From DUAL01 sp964452095 (GTDB lineage Bacteria; Bacteroidota; Bacteroidia; Flavobacteriales; BACL11): a DNA stretch of 63,456 nucleotides. The stretch covers positions 1 through 63,456 of the forward strand of contig CAYVKX010000002.1 of assembly GCA_964452095.1 (NCBI GenBank), in the 5' to 3' direction. The position numbers were made by a program, and so were the translations under genes. Positions within the stretch are counted from its first letter, which is position 1. Each line of letters starts with the position of its first letter. Below are positions 17,605 to 26,169 of this stretch, piece by piece. Under the pieces are notes generated by a model, which saw nothing but the letters and a program-made list of their open reading frames with translations, did no database searches and had not been told where the DNA came from.

Positions 17605-17758
17605 TTCCTTTATATTGAGAAAAAGTAGCAAGTGCCCAAATTTTTAAATGGGTCATTTCTCTTTTACTAAGCCAACGCAAGCTTTTTTGTAATTCTTTTC
17701 TAAATAGGGCTTTATCGAAACTGACTTTATTGAGGACTTTTTTACTGAATTCTAACAT
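17573..17758 (-). CDS. Small conserved hypothetical protein (61 aa)
   Basis: 61 aa, rich in Lys, Phe and Leu, with no signal peptide or membrane segment. I recognise it as similar to short conserved proteins of Flavobacteria (pattern MLE-K-ILQKVSFD--LF-KEL-KSLKWL, then a W-LATF segment), but no function is known. It starts 40 bases after the ubiX stop on the same strand and its 3' end overlaps queG by 32 bases, an antisense overlap that could couple their expression. It could be a chance frame, but its composition looks protein-like. Confidence 0.65.
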   Translation of the reverse strand: MLEFSKKVLNKVSFDKALFRKELQKSLRWLSKREMTHLKIWALATFSQYKGIILEVFDQIS

Positions 17759-17798
17759 AATTTATTTTTATCTATACAATAACACAAAGTTGCAATAA

Positions 17799-18371
17799 TT
17801 ATTGTTTATCCCCCCAACTATATGCTTTATTTTGTAAACCGGTAAGTGTTAATACCCTATCAATTACGGTTGCTGCAAGCTCTTCAAAGTTTTGGGGTTT
17901 GCTATAAAATGATGGTGTTGCAGGGCAAATAATTCCTCCGGCTTCTGTGATGCTTTTCATATTATTAATATGAATTAAATTGTAAGGGGTTTCCCTAGCC
18001 ACTAAGATGAGTTTTCGCCTTTCTTTCAAAATTACATCAGCAGCTCTTGTAGTCAAATCATTTGATATTCCTGCTGCAATTCTTCCCATTGTACCCATAG
18101 AGCAAGGGCAGATTATCATAGTATCAAAATTAGCCGATCCGCTTGCAAAAGGTGCCATAAAATCTTGTTTTTCATAAAAGGAAAAAGGTAATTTTTCATA
18201 CGCTTTATTGCCTAATTCGGTTTGCCAAACAAACTTTGCATTCTCACTCATCAATATGCCGACTTCTTCAATTTGTTCTTCTAACTGCATAAGTTTGTCA
18301 AACAAAACTTTTGCATAAATTGCTCCACTAGCTCCACTAACTGCAATAATTATTTTGTGTTTTTTACTCAT
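17799..18371 (-). CDS. ubiX: Flavin prenyltransferase UbiX
   Basis: 190 aa. UbiX makes prenylated FMN, the cofactor of UbiD-type decarboxylases. It has the flavoprotein-family start KIIIAVSGASGAIYAK, the CPCSMGTMGRIAAGISNDL loop, and ERRKLILVARETPYNLIH, which contains the conserved active-site residues. No ubiD-type gene lies in the window. Its start overlaps the stop of the PorT-like gene by four bases (ATGA), so it belongs to the long minus-strand operon of envelope proteins. Confidence 0.95.
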   Translation of the reverse strand: MSKKHKIIIAVSGASGAIYAKVLFDKLMQLEEQIEEVGILMSENAKFVWQTELGNKAYEKLPFSFYEKQDFMAPFASGSANFDTMIICPCSMGTMGRIAAGISNDLTTRAADVILKERRKLILVARETPYNLIHINNMKSITEAGGIICPATPSFYSKPQNFEELAATVIDRVLTLTGLQNKAYSWGDKQ

Positions 18372-18964
18372 CTTATTTTATAATGAATCGCAAAACTTAA
18401 TACAGTATTGTATTGTCCTTTATTCCAACCATTTGTAGCACCAGAAGCATGAGGGCGAATTGGAATAATGGAGTTGCTAATTCTTGTATTCAAGATAATG
18501 TTATCCGTTAAATGATAATTAATTCCAGCAAAAATTCCAAAATCATATTTTTCAAAATCAGGAGAAAAATTGATTTCAGAATAATAATCATTCATTGCAG
18601 AACTAAGAATAAGTGCAGGTAAAACTCCCAATTCAATGCCTAAATTTTCACTTTGTTGCAGGTTAATACTCATTGGTACTTCTACATAAGAAAGCGTAAT
18701 TTCATCAATTTTGTATTTATGGATATTTGGATTTCTGCTTCCCTTTTGAATGTAAGTTATTTCAAATTGAAAACTAATGTTTTCTTTCGCTTTTAAGTTG
18801 GTATATGCTCCAGCAAGCAATCCAATTTTATTAAAACCACCGAGCATATCCCCTGAAACTTGTGAAGTGCTTAATCCCAGAATAACTCCACCGCCAAAAT
18901 TTTGTGCTTGAATATTTGAGAAAAGAAATCCACAAAAAAATAAGATTGCAAATCTCTTTTTCAT
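18368..18964 (-). CDS. PorT-family outer-membrane beta-barrel protein
   Basis: 198 aa. Signal peptide at residues 1-20 (ending NIQAQ), then alternating hydrophobic strands of an eight-stranded OMP_b-brl_2/PorT-type barrel, with features such as GGGVILGLSTSQVSGD and a final strand ending in IHYKIR. It is shorter than true T9SS PorT (about 230-240 aa), so I call it a family member, not PorT itself. One base separates it from the DUF6588 gene upstream. Confidence 0.8.
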   Translation of the reverse strand: MKKRFAILFFCGFLFSNIQAQNFGGGVILGLSTSQVSGDMLGGFNKIGLLAGAYTNLKAKENISFQFEITYIQKGSRNPNIHKYKIDEITLSYVEVPMSINLQQSENLGIELGVLPALILSSAMNDYYSEINFSPDFEKYDFGIFAGINYHLTDNIILNTRISNSIIPIRPHASGATNGWNKGQYNTVLSFAIHYKIR

Positions 18965-18965
18965 A

Positions 18966-19922
18966 TTATCTCAAACTAACCCCCAAACCAACTGTTGCTG
19001 TTGGGTATTCAGCAAAAGTATAATCAGCTTGTATCGTTACTACAGTAATATTAAATCTTAATCCAACATTTGCTCTTAAATTGTTTTTTGATTCAAAATC
19101 CATTGCTACTTTTTCTTCAAATTCAATTCCGCTTAATTCAAAATTTGCATCAGCTGAGAAACTAGTTGTTGAGGAATTGTACCCTATACCAGCATAACCT
19201 GTAACCATTAATAATTTTTTGGAAGCAACTAAATTAATTGTAGTAGCTTTTGTATTTAATGCAACTTTTTGCCCTGAAATTTCTAACTCAGTATTTAATG
19301 CTGTATATCCCCCTTGAAAAGATAAACTCATTGGAATCATATCTCCAATTCCTGGAATCCACTGTAATAAATCATGTTTTACACCAATTCCAAAAAGATT
19401 AACATTAACATTATCACCAATATTCATCATTGGCATAAATCTTAAGTCTATAGCTGTATTTTTAATTAAACCAATACCCGCTTGTAACATTGGTAATGGC
19501 ATAGCTGGAGTTTTGATTCCTCCTGGCATATTAAAAGGGATGCTATCTGAGCCTGGAACTGTTGATGGGTCATAATACATTGATGTGGCACTAGTACTCC
19601 CAAATATAGTAGACGCTTCATTTTCCTCAGATTTAAAAATATCTCCACCCGCTTTTTTAATGTTAAAAGTTTCAGCAGAATTTGGTATAATTACTGTATT
19701 TAAAGTAAATGTTAAATCAAAACCACCTAAATTGTGAGGTTTAGCGGTATTGTACCACCCATTATTTAGTCCAGCTCCAAAACTTTCAGCCATTGGGCTA
19801 AAATAAGCTTCAAGTATTTTTTCCCCTTGCTTTATATCTTGCCCTAAGATACTTTGTACAGTTTGACTATAGGAGCTAAATCCAATAAAGCTAGCTAAAA
19901 GTGTAAATAAATAGTTTTTCAT
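18966..19922 (-). CDS. DUF6588 family secreted protein
   Basis: 318 aa with a signal peptide (1-19, ending SSYSQ). The body is rich in Gly, Asn and aromatic strands like an outer-membrane barrel, and contains GLNNGWYNTAKPHNLGGFDL, recognisable from the DUF6588 family found in Bacteroidota. Function unknown. In the operon between the Omp28 lipoprotein (12-base gap) and the PorT-like barrel. Confidence 0.8.
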   Translation of the reverse strand: MKNYLFTLLASFIGFSSYSQTVQSILGQDIKQGEKILEAYFSPMAESFGAGLNNGWYNTAKPHNLGGFDLTFTLNTVIIPNSAETFNIKKAGGDIFKSEENEASTIFGSTSATSMYYDPSTVPGSDSIPFNMPGGIKTPAMPLPMLQAGIGLIKNTAIDLRFMPMMNIGDNVNVNLFGIGVKHDLLQWIPGIGDMIPMSLSFQGGYTALNTELEISGQKVALNTKATTINLVASKKLLMVTGYAGIGYNSSTTSFSADANFELSGIEFEEKVAMDFESKNNLRANVGLRFNITVVTIQADYTFAEYPTATVGLGVSLR

Positions 19923-19934
19923 AATTGCAGTTTT

Positions 19935-20804
19935 TTAATTATTTAGATGTGATTCTTCAACTTGCACAATTTCTTTTGTATTAGTATTGTATATATATGC
20001 AATAATTGACATATTAGCTGCATCCCAGTTACCAGCATTCCCATTTCCTAATTCAGCAGTATTTGTAGAGTAATCAATATTGTATTGCTCTAAAGTTGCA
20101 AGATCATAATTAATTACCCTTTCAATTTGCTGTCCAGCTACATAATTAGATGAGTTGGAGAGCTCCTCATCCATTAATACTGTTCTTAACACATGATTAT
20201 GTTGGTAATTCTCAATATTGTCTTGCCCATCTTTTTGCCAATTCATAATATTACTTTCTGTTAAACAGACAACTAAATTGTACTCTGAGCTTATATTATT
20301 TTTTACTTCTGATGTTATAGAAATAGAATTTTCATCAGAAGATATATGTATTGTAAAATCAACATCTTTTTTTAGTTCTAAAGCAACGGCACTTGCCCAT
20401 TCATCCTTTCCAAGTTTATGATTATCTGGGAATCCAATTCTATTCACCATTCCTCTTGGAAGTCCCATTGCTGAAATTCCATAAAAATCATCCCAATTAT
20501 CCCCCCATTGTGTTCTGAAGTCGTATTGAAAGCTTGGAGCCTGACTAGCAGGATATGGCCTTGCAAAAGACTTGCTTACATGTATTGCCATACCAATTAT
20601 TTGATATCCATAAATATCATGGATTGCATCTAATTCTCTTGCGGCATCTGGGCAGTTAGGACATAGATGCCCTGTAAAATCCTCAATTAATACTTTCTTT
20701 TCAGGATTTACATAAGAATCATAATCAGAGATAAAAGGACCATCTTCAACATCACAAGAAGTGATGATTAATATTGAACTAAGTATTGCTAAATATTTTT
20801 TCAT
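19935..20804 (-). CDS. Omp28-related thioredoxin-fold lipoprotein
   Basis: 289 aa. Lipoprotein signal with lipidated Cys at residue 17 (IITSC). A thioredoxin-like domain begins near residue 38 with the motif CPNC at 48-51 in FTGHLCPNCPDAAREL, the Omp28 hallmark. A second, beta-rich domain (from about 160) ends the protein. Likely anchored in the outer membrane and possibly acting in thiol-disulfide exchange of exported proteins; this activity is inferred from the CxxC motif. Three bases downstream of the DUF6029 gene. Confidence 0.87.
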   Translation of the reverse strand: MKKYLAILSSILIITSCDVEDGPFISDYDSYVNPEKKVLIEDFTGHLCPNCPDAARELDAIHDIYGYQIIGMAIHVSKSFARPYPASQAPSFQYDFRTQWGDNWDDFYGISAMGLPRGMVNRIGFPDNHKLGKDEWASAVALELKKDVDFTIHISSDENSISITSEVKNNISSEYNLVVCLTESNIMNWQKDGQDNIENYQHNHVLRTVLMDEELSNSSNYVAGQQIERVINYDLATLEQYNIDYSTNTAELGNGNAGNWDAANMSIIAYIYNTNTKEIVQVEESHLNN

Positions 20805-20807
20805 TTT

Positions 20808-22502
20808 TTAAAAACTTGATGATATACTTAAATTAAATCCGTTTGATGAAGGTACGAGTTTACAGACTCCTCCAACACAAAAGATTCCTTCTCTTTTCTT
20901 TCCGTAACCAATCTCAAAACGGTTTGCTCCTTTTATAAATCCTGCATTTAGATTTACATAATGCAACTGTTTTGAAACATCTTCATTCCCCCAGTTATAC
21001 ATGTCTTGTATTGCAAAAAACCAATGAGGTGAAATGGTATATTCTAAAAGTCCCATACTCCAATCTCCTTCAGCTGGCTCTTCCATTCCATTTTCATAAG
21101 CTCCCCCATGTGCAGAATAATCTTCTAGCTGTTTGGAATTTAACATTTGTAATTCCATTCTTAAAGAATGTCCTTTCTTAATTTTGTAGCTTATATCTGT
21201 AATTAAGATTGTTGAGTTAAGCACTCCATAATCTCCTGGAACATGACCTTCTAAAAAATCTTTATTGTAAGTTTGGTTTGCTATTACAAAATTAGCTTTT
21301 ATTTTTTTACTTATTTTTTTATTTATTTCAAGATTAATATCTTGAAAATAACGTTCTTGTTCAAAACAAAGTAGCATTGGAGTATAATTATCTTGGTCAT
21401 TTAGAAATGAATGACCATAATCACCGCTTAATCCATTCATTCTGGAATAATTTAAGGCTAATTTTGTGCCGTATTTACCTCCTAGCACGCTTCCTTTTTT
21501 AATTTTTAAATAAATATCAGCCTGTATACCAATCTCACCATTAAACTGTGTTGCATATTGATAAAGTGCTAGAAGAGAATAAGCATGAGGTTTACTTAAA
21601 GCTGGAATGTAATTTATTATATATGCTTTGCCGTCTTTATCTCTATCGGATTTAAAATTCATGTTATCTATTCTATGTAATTCTACTGAAAAACCAAATC
21701 CTCTTTTTGAGAAAGTAATATTATTTTTAAATGCACTTCCACTAGCATAGTTCATTTTGCTTTCAGTTAACATATTCGCAGGATCGTTAATCTTATAAGC
21801 AAACTCACTATAATAGTTCCAGTTACCACGGATTATGTTTAATCGACTTGCATAAGCGCTAACATTTTGTGGTATTTTAAAGATAATATTTTCTCTTTCT
21901 TGGTATCGACTCACAAAGCTTCCCCCTAAGATTACTTTTGTTTTAGATTTAGCATTGAATAATTCATTGATATTTATCTCTCCGTCAGCCCCTCTAAAAA
22001 TACCATCAGCATAATCAAAGTGAGCTCTGCTTTTCCCAATAAAGCTTTTTAAATAGACCCCTTTCAATGGTCTATATTTTAATCTTACTCCATCCATAGC
22101 ATTGTCAATCCCTAGCCCTTTTTCCTCATAACTTCTAAAGATTAATCCGCTCCCTAATTGTTCATAATAATTTCCTGCTGTAACTTCTAAGCCATCAATG
22201 CTGTAAGTTGCATATCTATACGGAATTCCATTTCCTTTAAATTCAGGGTCGTAATCAGCTAAAGCGTTTAAGTAACTTTCATAACGTAATCCAGTCGCAA
22301 AATTCCCTTTAGTATAGTTAAGATTTAAATAGGCGTTATTTAATATTACCTCATCAGCTGCTTCTGCTCCAATAAGCTCATCCTCTTGATAAGATTGTAA
22401 ATTTAAATTTAAATCACCATGAATTTCTCCGGTATTTACTTCCTGAGAGAATCCTGAAAAAGAAGCTCCAAAAACCACCAAAAGAGATACAATTTTCTTC
22501 AT
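20808..22502 (-). CDS. DUF6029 family outer-membrane protein
   Basis: 564 aa with a signal peptide (1-19, ending SGFSQ) and a long porin-like run of strands, matching the DUF6029 family (N-terminal GEIHGDLNLNLQSYQED, then NYYEQLGSGLIFRSYEE). It probably forms a barrel in the outer membrane; substrate unknown. Conserved company of TlpA and Omp28-type genes in Bacteroidota suggests a role tied to exported redox proteins. Three bases after tlpA-like, three before omp28. Confidence 0.8.
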   Translation of the reverse strand: MKKIVSLLVVFGASFSGFSQEVNTGEIHGDLNLNLQSYQEDELIGAEAADEVILNNAYLNLNYTKGNFATGLRYESYLNALADYDPEFKGNGIPYRYATYSIDGLEVTAGNYYEQLGSGLIFRSYEEKGLGIDNAMDGVRLKYRPLKGVYLKSFIGKSRAHFDYADGIFRGADGEININELFNAKSKTKVILGGSFVSRYQERENIIFKIPQNVSAYASRLNIIRGNWNYYSEFAYKINDPANMLTESKMNYASGSAFKNNITFSKRGFGFSVELHRIDNMNFKSDRDKDGKAYIINYIPALSKPHAYSLLALYQYATQFNGEIGIQADIYLKIKKGSVLGGKYGTKLALNYSRMNGLSGDYGHSFLNDQDNYTPMLLCFEQERYFQDINLEINKKISKKIKANFVIANQTYNKDFLEGHVPGDYGVLNSTILITDISYKIKKGHSLRMELQMLNSKQLEDYSAHGGAYENGMEEPAEGDWSMGLLEYTISPHWFFAIQDMYNWGNEDVSKQLHYVNLNAGFIKGANRFEIGYGKKREGIFCVGGVCKLVPSSNGFNLSISSSF

Positions 22503-22505
22503 AAA

Positions 22506-23006
22506 TTATTTCGCTATTTTTTGGATTTGTTCTAAAAGCTCATCTTCATCTCCATCATTATACCCTGGATGATGCCAAACGATTTCATTTTTTCCGTTAA
22601 GTAAAAATGTGTGAGGAACAGTTTGCACTCCCATAGCTCTTTTAAGTTCACTATTAGCGTCTAAATAAACTTCATAATCCCAATCAGATGCATTCACATA
22701 AGGAGCTACTCTCATCATTGATCTTGTGTCATCAATAGAAATTGCTACAAGTTTAACTCCTGTTTCATCTTGCCAATCCTCATATACTTCAGCAATATTA
22801 TTTAATTCTTTTTTACAGGGCTTACACCAAGTGGCCCAAAAAGAAATTACAATTGGGTTTCCGTCATTTTCTAAATTTGTAATATTGAAATTACTTCCAT
22901 CTAAAGTTTTTACCTCCATTGATGGAAGCTTTCTTTCTTCTTGTGAAAAGCAGTTGGCTGCTATTAGTACAACAGTCGCGAATGTTAAAATTAGTTTTGT
23001 TCTCAT
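22506..23006 (-). CDS. TlpA-like periplasmic thioredoxin
   Basis: 166 aa. Signal peptide at residues 1-21 (ending NCFSQ), then a redoxin/AhpC-TSA fold with the active site WATWCKPCKKEL and the cis-Pro loop VQTVPHTFLL. It most likely reduces disulfides in the periplasm. First gene of an apparent minus-strand operon (TlpA, DUF6029, Omp28, DUF6588, PorT-like, UbiX, small protein) with gaps of one to twelve bases. A weak promoter-like TATTTTAG lies upstream. Confidence 0.9.
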   Translation of the reverse strand: MRTKLILTFATVVLIAANCFSQEERKLPSMEVKTLDGSNFNITNLENDGNPIVISFWATWCKPCKKELNNIAEVYEDWQDETGVKLVAISIDDTRSMMRVAPYVNASDWDYEVYLDANSELKRAMGVQTVPHTFLLNGKNEIVWHHPGYNDGDEDELLEQIQKIAK

Positions 23007-23071
23007 TTTTATTGTTTTTTATGGTTTGCTAAAATAATTATTTATATCAGTTAATTGAATTTTATAGCAAT

Positions 23072-23099
23072 AAAAAAGCCAGCTTATGCTGGCTTTTTT
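23072..23099 (-). terminator. Terminator after the T9SS thioredoxin gene
   Basis: Perfect 12-bp stem AAAAAAGCCAGC/GCTGGCTTTTTT with a TTAT loop. It is symmetrical, so it works in both directions; by position it ends the gene that stops at 23117. Confidence 0.9.
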
Positions 23100-23116
23100 A
23101 TTTTAAAAGTTATTAT

Positions 23117-24616
23117 TTACTTAATGATAGTAATCTTATTTGTAATTACTTTATCGTTAATAATAAGATTTACAAAATAAATTCCTTCCGAAATTCCTGA
23201 AGTAGTAATTGGCATAAAATGCTGTCCTTCTGAAAGCATGCCAATATTATTGCTGTAAACCACTTCCCCAATTACATTAGTAATATTTAATTGTGCATTA
23301 CTCCTTTCAGTTGTAGAAAATGTAATGTTTGCAATGTCATTTGTTGGGTTAGGGTAAATTGAAATATTATTTGCAATACTATTATTATCAATAGAACTCA
23401 AGTTTCCAGTTTTAAACTGTGAAGATTCTTCATCAGCAAAACTACCGCCAGATCCTAATATTGTTCCGTTTCCATCTGTTACAGTATAACTTCCCGCTCC
23501 ATATCCAGCATTTATTCCATCACCATAACTATCAGTAATTGTAAAAGTGTGGCACTCATTAGGATTTAATGATGTAGTTATTGGAGTTTGAGTAGTAGTT
23601 CCAGCCGACCCTAAATCATTGTAAGGACCACCATTTGCTACAGTTAACCCAGAACTTGTTTTAATACTCCATCTTGTTTCAGACCCATAAGCATCTGTTA
23701 CAATTTGTACAGTTACATTAGTACTAGTATTTTGAGTAGCCATTACTACATTAAATGCAATAGTTTGATTGTTTGAAGGGTCATTATCTACCCCTCCATT
23801 TGGGTTAGTTACTTCAATAGTTATTGCTTCATTTCCAGTAAGACCAATAAGAGCTGGAAGTGTAATGTCATCTGTATCGTAAGTTAATAAGTTTCCAGCC
23901 CATTGGATAATAGTATCAGAAACTCCATTTACAAATACTTCAATAGTTGCTGATGTTAAAGGAGTTAATCCATAATTTTGAATTTTTATTTCAGGAGTTA
24001 AACCTCCTTCACAAGTTAGAGTTTCTCCAATATAATCAAATGATCTTATATCATTATTGAATGATGCAGGAGCCGGGCAAGTAGCTACATAAGCATAAGG
24101 ATTAGTGCTTTGCCCTATTTCTCTAATAATTCTATCAGGACAAATCATATAAATGGTAGGGAAATAAGCAATAGAATAAGCAGTATTTATTGCCTGAGTG
24201 TTTGCAGAACCATCAGTAGAAATTTGAGGGAACGGACATCCAGTAATCCAATCACCAACAGTATTGCAGCCAGTTCCGTACATACATGCAACAGCATTTC
24301 CATCCGCTTCAACAGCAAATACCATCACATCATCTGTTGTGTTAGAATCTACATCCGGATATCCTGCAGGACCATGTTGCGTGTAAAGGTTTTCCATTGC
24401 GCCTGTATTTTTGTATGCCCAACATGGGCTACACCATACGGCATAAAAATCTACAATAACTGTATATCCACTATCTAAGTAAGTATACAAATTGTGTGTT
24501 ACCCCATGAACATCAGTAAGTGTAAAATCAGGTGCTACTGAGCCATCTGGTAATTGTGCTTCTGCATTGTCAATTGAGAATAAAGCGACAATTGCAATTA
24601 GTAAAATCTTTTTCAT
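23117..24616 (-). CDS. T9SS-secreted thioredoxin-fold protein
   Basis: 499 aa from the ATG at 24616; the longer reading from 24688 covers the promoter element and is rejected. Signal peptide at 1-20, then a TlpA/thioredoxin domain with VDFYAVWCSPCWAYK near residue 55 and a cis-Pro-like YFPTIYMICPD. A CARDB/Ig-like domain follows (FDYIGETLTCEGGLTPEIKI, about 200-290), then a segment with ITDSYGDGINAGYG and a T9SS type A sorting domain (ISIYPNPTNDIANITF ... KITIIK). So it is a surface or secreted redox-like protein. Many cysteines suggest structural disulfides. Confidence 0.88.
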   Translation of the reverse strand: MKKILLIAIVALFSIDNAEAQLPDGSVAPDFTLTDVHGVTHNLYTYLDSGYTVIVDFYAVWCSPCWAYKNTGAMENLYTQHGPAGYPDVDSNTTDDVMVFAVEADGNAVACMYGTGCNTVGDWITGCPFPQISTDGSANTQAINTAYSIAYFPTIYMICPDRIIREIGQSTNPYAYVATCPAPASFNNDIRSFDYIGETLTCEGGLTPEIKIQNYGLTPLTSATIEVFVNGVSDTIIQWAGNLLTYDTDDITLPALIGLTGNEAITIEVTNPNGGVDNDPSNNQTIAFNVVMATQNTSTNVTVQIVTDAYGSETRWSIKTSSGLTVANGGPYNDLGSAGTTTQTPITTSLNPNECHTFTITDSYGDGINAGYGAGSYTVTDGNGTILGSGGSFADEESSQFKTGNLSSIDNNSIANNISIYPNPTNDIANITFSTTERSNAQLNITNVIGEVVYSNNIGMLSEGQHFMPITTSGISEGIYFVNLIINDKVITNKITIIK

Positions 24617-24648
24617 TTTTTCTTGTTTTTTAAAGGTTAATAGAACTG

Positions 24649-24656
24649 CAAATATA
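24649..24656 (-). promoter_or_regulatory. Promoter -7 element of the T9SS thioredoxin gene
   Basis: TATATTTG on the minus strand matches TAnnTTTG, 32 bases before the ATG at 24616. It forms a divergent pair with the element at 24749. Confidence 0.6.
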
Positions 24657-24748
24657 ATACGAAAAGACATTAAAATCACGAAAATCATAGTTTTTTATTT
24701 TTGTCTTACGCGTTCAAATGCAATTGTTAATATTTCAGATTTATTTTG

Positions 24749-24756
24749 TATATTTG
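24749..24756 (+). promoter_or_regulatory. Promoter -7 element of the small T9SS cargo gene
   Basis: TATATTTG, with a TTG -33 triplet at 24724-24726, sixteen bases before the ATG at 24773. Confidence 0.65.
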
Positions 24757-24772
24757 CATAAAATTAATAAAA

Positions 24773-25471
24773 ATGATTAAAAAAATATTTATACTTTCTT
24801 TAGTTTTTATTGCAGTATTAACTGTAGATGCTCAAAGTTTACAACTTACTGGGGATGTGACAGTTCCAACTTCTGACCCTTGCGTTACAACTCATGCTTA
24901 TATTTTAGTTAAAAATACTTCTAATAAAGATTTGGATGTGGTTTGTCAGAAATTTATAATTGATACTACTGCTGGTACTTTAAATTATTTTTGTTGGGGC
25001 GGATATTGCTATCCAGCTGAGACTTATATTTCTCCATTTCTGCAATTTCTTCCACCAGGAGCTTCTTCTGATAGTGCTGGTTTTGGTGGCTATTATGATG
25101 CTTATTGTGCAGATGCTGAAGCTACAATAAAATATTGTTTTTACCCTGATACTGATCCAACTGATGCGTCTTGCTTAACAGTCCTTTATAACGGAACGGT
25201 AAGTGCTATAGTTGATTTAGTTTCTGAGGGGGAAGTAGGTGAATTTTTCCCTAATCCAGCTAAGGAATATATAAATGTAGAATACAAATTAGATAGAAAT
25301 AGCACGCTTACTATTGTAGATATTTTAGGAAATAAGGTAAAAGAAATTGACCTGAGTAATTCAGGTTTTCAGAGCATTTATATTTCTGATTTGCAAAATG
25401 GAATTTATTTTGGAAGATTTTCTACCAATGGAAACTTAGTGAAGATGAAAAAAATTATTGTAAAAAAATAG
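24773..25471 (+). CDS. Small T9SS cargo protein of unknown function
   Basis: 232 aa from ATG 24773; a TTG 27 bases upstream lies inside the promoter element. Signal peptide ends near residue 20 (TVDAQ). The middle (about 25-150) is a beta-rich, Cys-rich Ig-like domain (VKNTSNKDLDVVCQKF, then FCWGGYCYPAETY), a type seen in T9SS cargo as a stand-alone module. The end is a type A sorting domain (GEFFPNPAKEYINVEY ... MKKIIVKK). Divergent from the T9SS thioredoxin gene and sharing its promoter region. No enzyme motif is visible. Confidence 0.85.
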   Translation: MIKKIFILSLVFIAVLTVDAQSLQLTGDVTVPTSDPCVTTHAYILVKNTSNKDLDVVCQKFIIDTTAGTLNYFCWGGYCYPAETYISPFLQFLPPGASSDSAGFGGYYDAYCADAEATIKYCFYPDTDPTDASCLTVLYNGTVSAIVDLVSEGEVGEFFPNPAKEYINVEYKLDRNSTLTIVDILGNKVKEIDLSNSGFQSIYISDLQNGIYFGRFSTNGNLVKMKKIIVKK

Positions 25472-25494
25472 CAAATAAAGAACCAAAAGTTATA

Positions 25495-25530
25495 AAAACC
25501 CTATGCTTAAAAGTATAGGGTTTTGTTTTT
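25495..25530 (+). terminator. Terminator after the small T9SS cargo gene
   Basis: 10-bp perfect stem AAAACCCTAT/ATAGGGTTTT (25495-25504 / 25515-25524) followed by GTTTTT. Confidence 0.85.
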
Positions 25531-25550
25531 ATCAAAATCACATATTTTAG

Positions 25551-25558
25551 TAGATTTG
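25551..25558 (+). promoter_or_regulatory. Promoter -7 element of ruvA
   Basis: TAGATTTG matches TAnnTTTG, 20 bases before the ruvA ATG. Confidence 0.6.
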
Positions 25559-25578
25559 TTTTTTAAACCAAAACACAA

Positions 25579-26160
25579 ATGATAACACACATTCAAGGAA
25601 GATTGGTGGAAAAAACACCAACTTATGTAGTAATTGATTGTAATGGAATTGGCTACAAACTGCACATTTCCCTACAAACTTTCACCAATATTAAAGAAGA
25701 AAATTGTAAGCTTTTCTCCCATCTTTCAGTAAAGGAAGATTCGCATACGCTTTATGGTTTTTCTGATGAGGATGAAAGAACTCTTTTTAGAAATTTAATA
25801 TCTGTTTCTGGGGTAGGACCAAGTACTGCACAAGTAGTGCTTTCTACTTTTTCTCCACAAGAAACTTGCCAATATATTATTTCGGCTGATGTTGCTGCTC
25901 TGCAAAGTGTGAAAGGAATTGGAGCTAAAACCGCCCAAAGAATAATTATTGATTTGAAAGACAAATTAGGCAAGGGAATTACTACTACTGACATTCCTTT
26001 ATATCAGAACAATGATTTAAGAAATCAAGCGTTATCTGCACTAGTTGCATTGGGTTTTAGCAAAAAAGTAGCCGAGCAGAAAGTAGATAAAACTCTGAGA
26101 AACAGCTCAGAAGAATTATCGGTAGAAGCTTTGGTAAAATCTGCTTTAAGTGCAATGTAA
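25579..26160 (+). CDS. ruvA: Holliday junction DNA helicase subunit RuvA
   Basis: 193 aa. RuvA binds the four-way junction and loads RuvB. N-terminal OB fold (MITHIQGRLVEKTPTYVVIDCNG), two helix-hairpin-helix motifs (ISVSGVGPSTAQ and VKGIGAKTAQRIIIDLKDKL) and the C-terminal RuvB-binding three-helix domain (QALSALVALGFSKKVAEQ). Complete. sprA follows directly, an order known from Flavobacteria. Confidence 0.97.
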   Translation: MITHIQGRLVEKTPTYVVIDCNGIGYKLHISLQTFTNIKEENCKLFSHLSVKEDSHTLYGFSDEDERTLFRNLISVSGVGPSTAQVVLSTFSPQETCQYIISADVAALQSVKGIGAKTAQRIIIDLKDKLGKGITTTDIPLYQNNDLRNQALSALVALGFSKKVAEQKVDKTLRNSSEELSVEALVKSALSAM

Positions 26161-26169
26161 TTTACTAGT

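Noticed and set aside
24617..24688. Longer N-terminus for the T9SS thioredoxin-fold protein
   Set aside because: It would place a second hydrophobic stretch before a perfect signal peptide and cover the promoter element.
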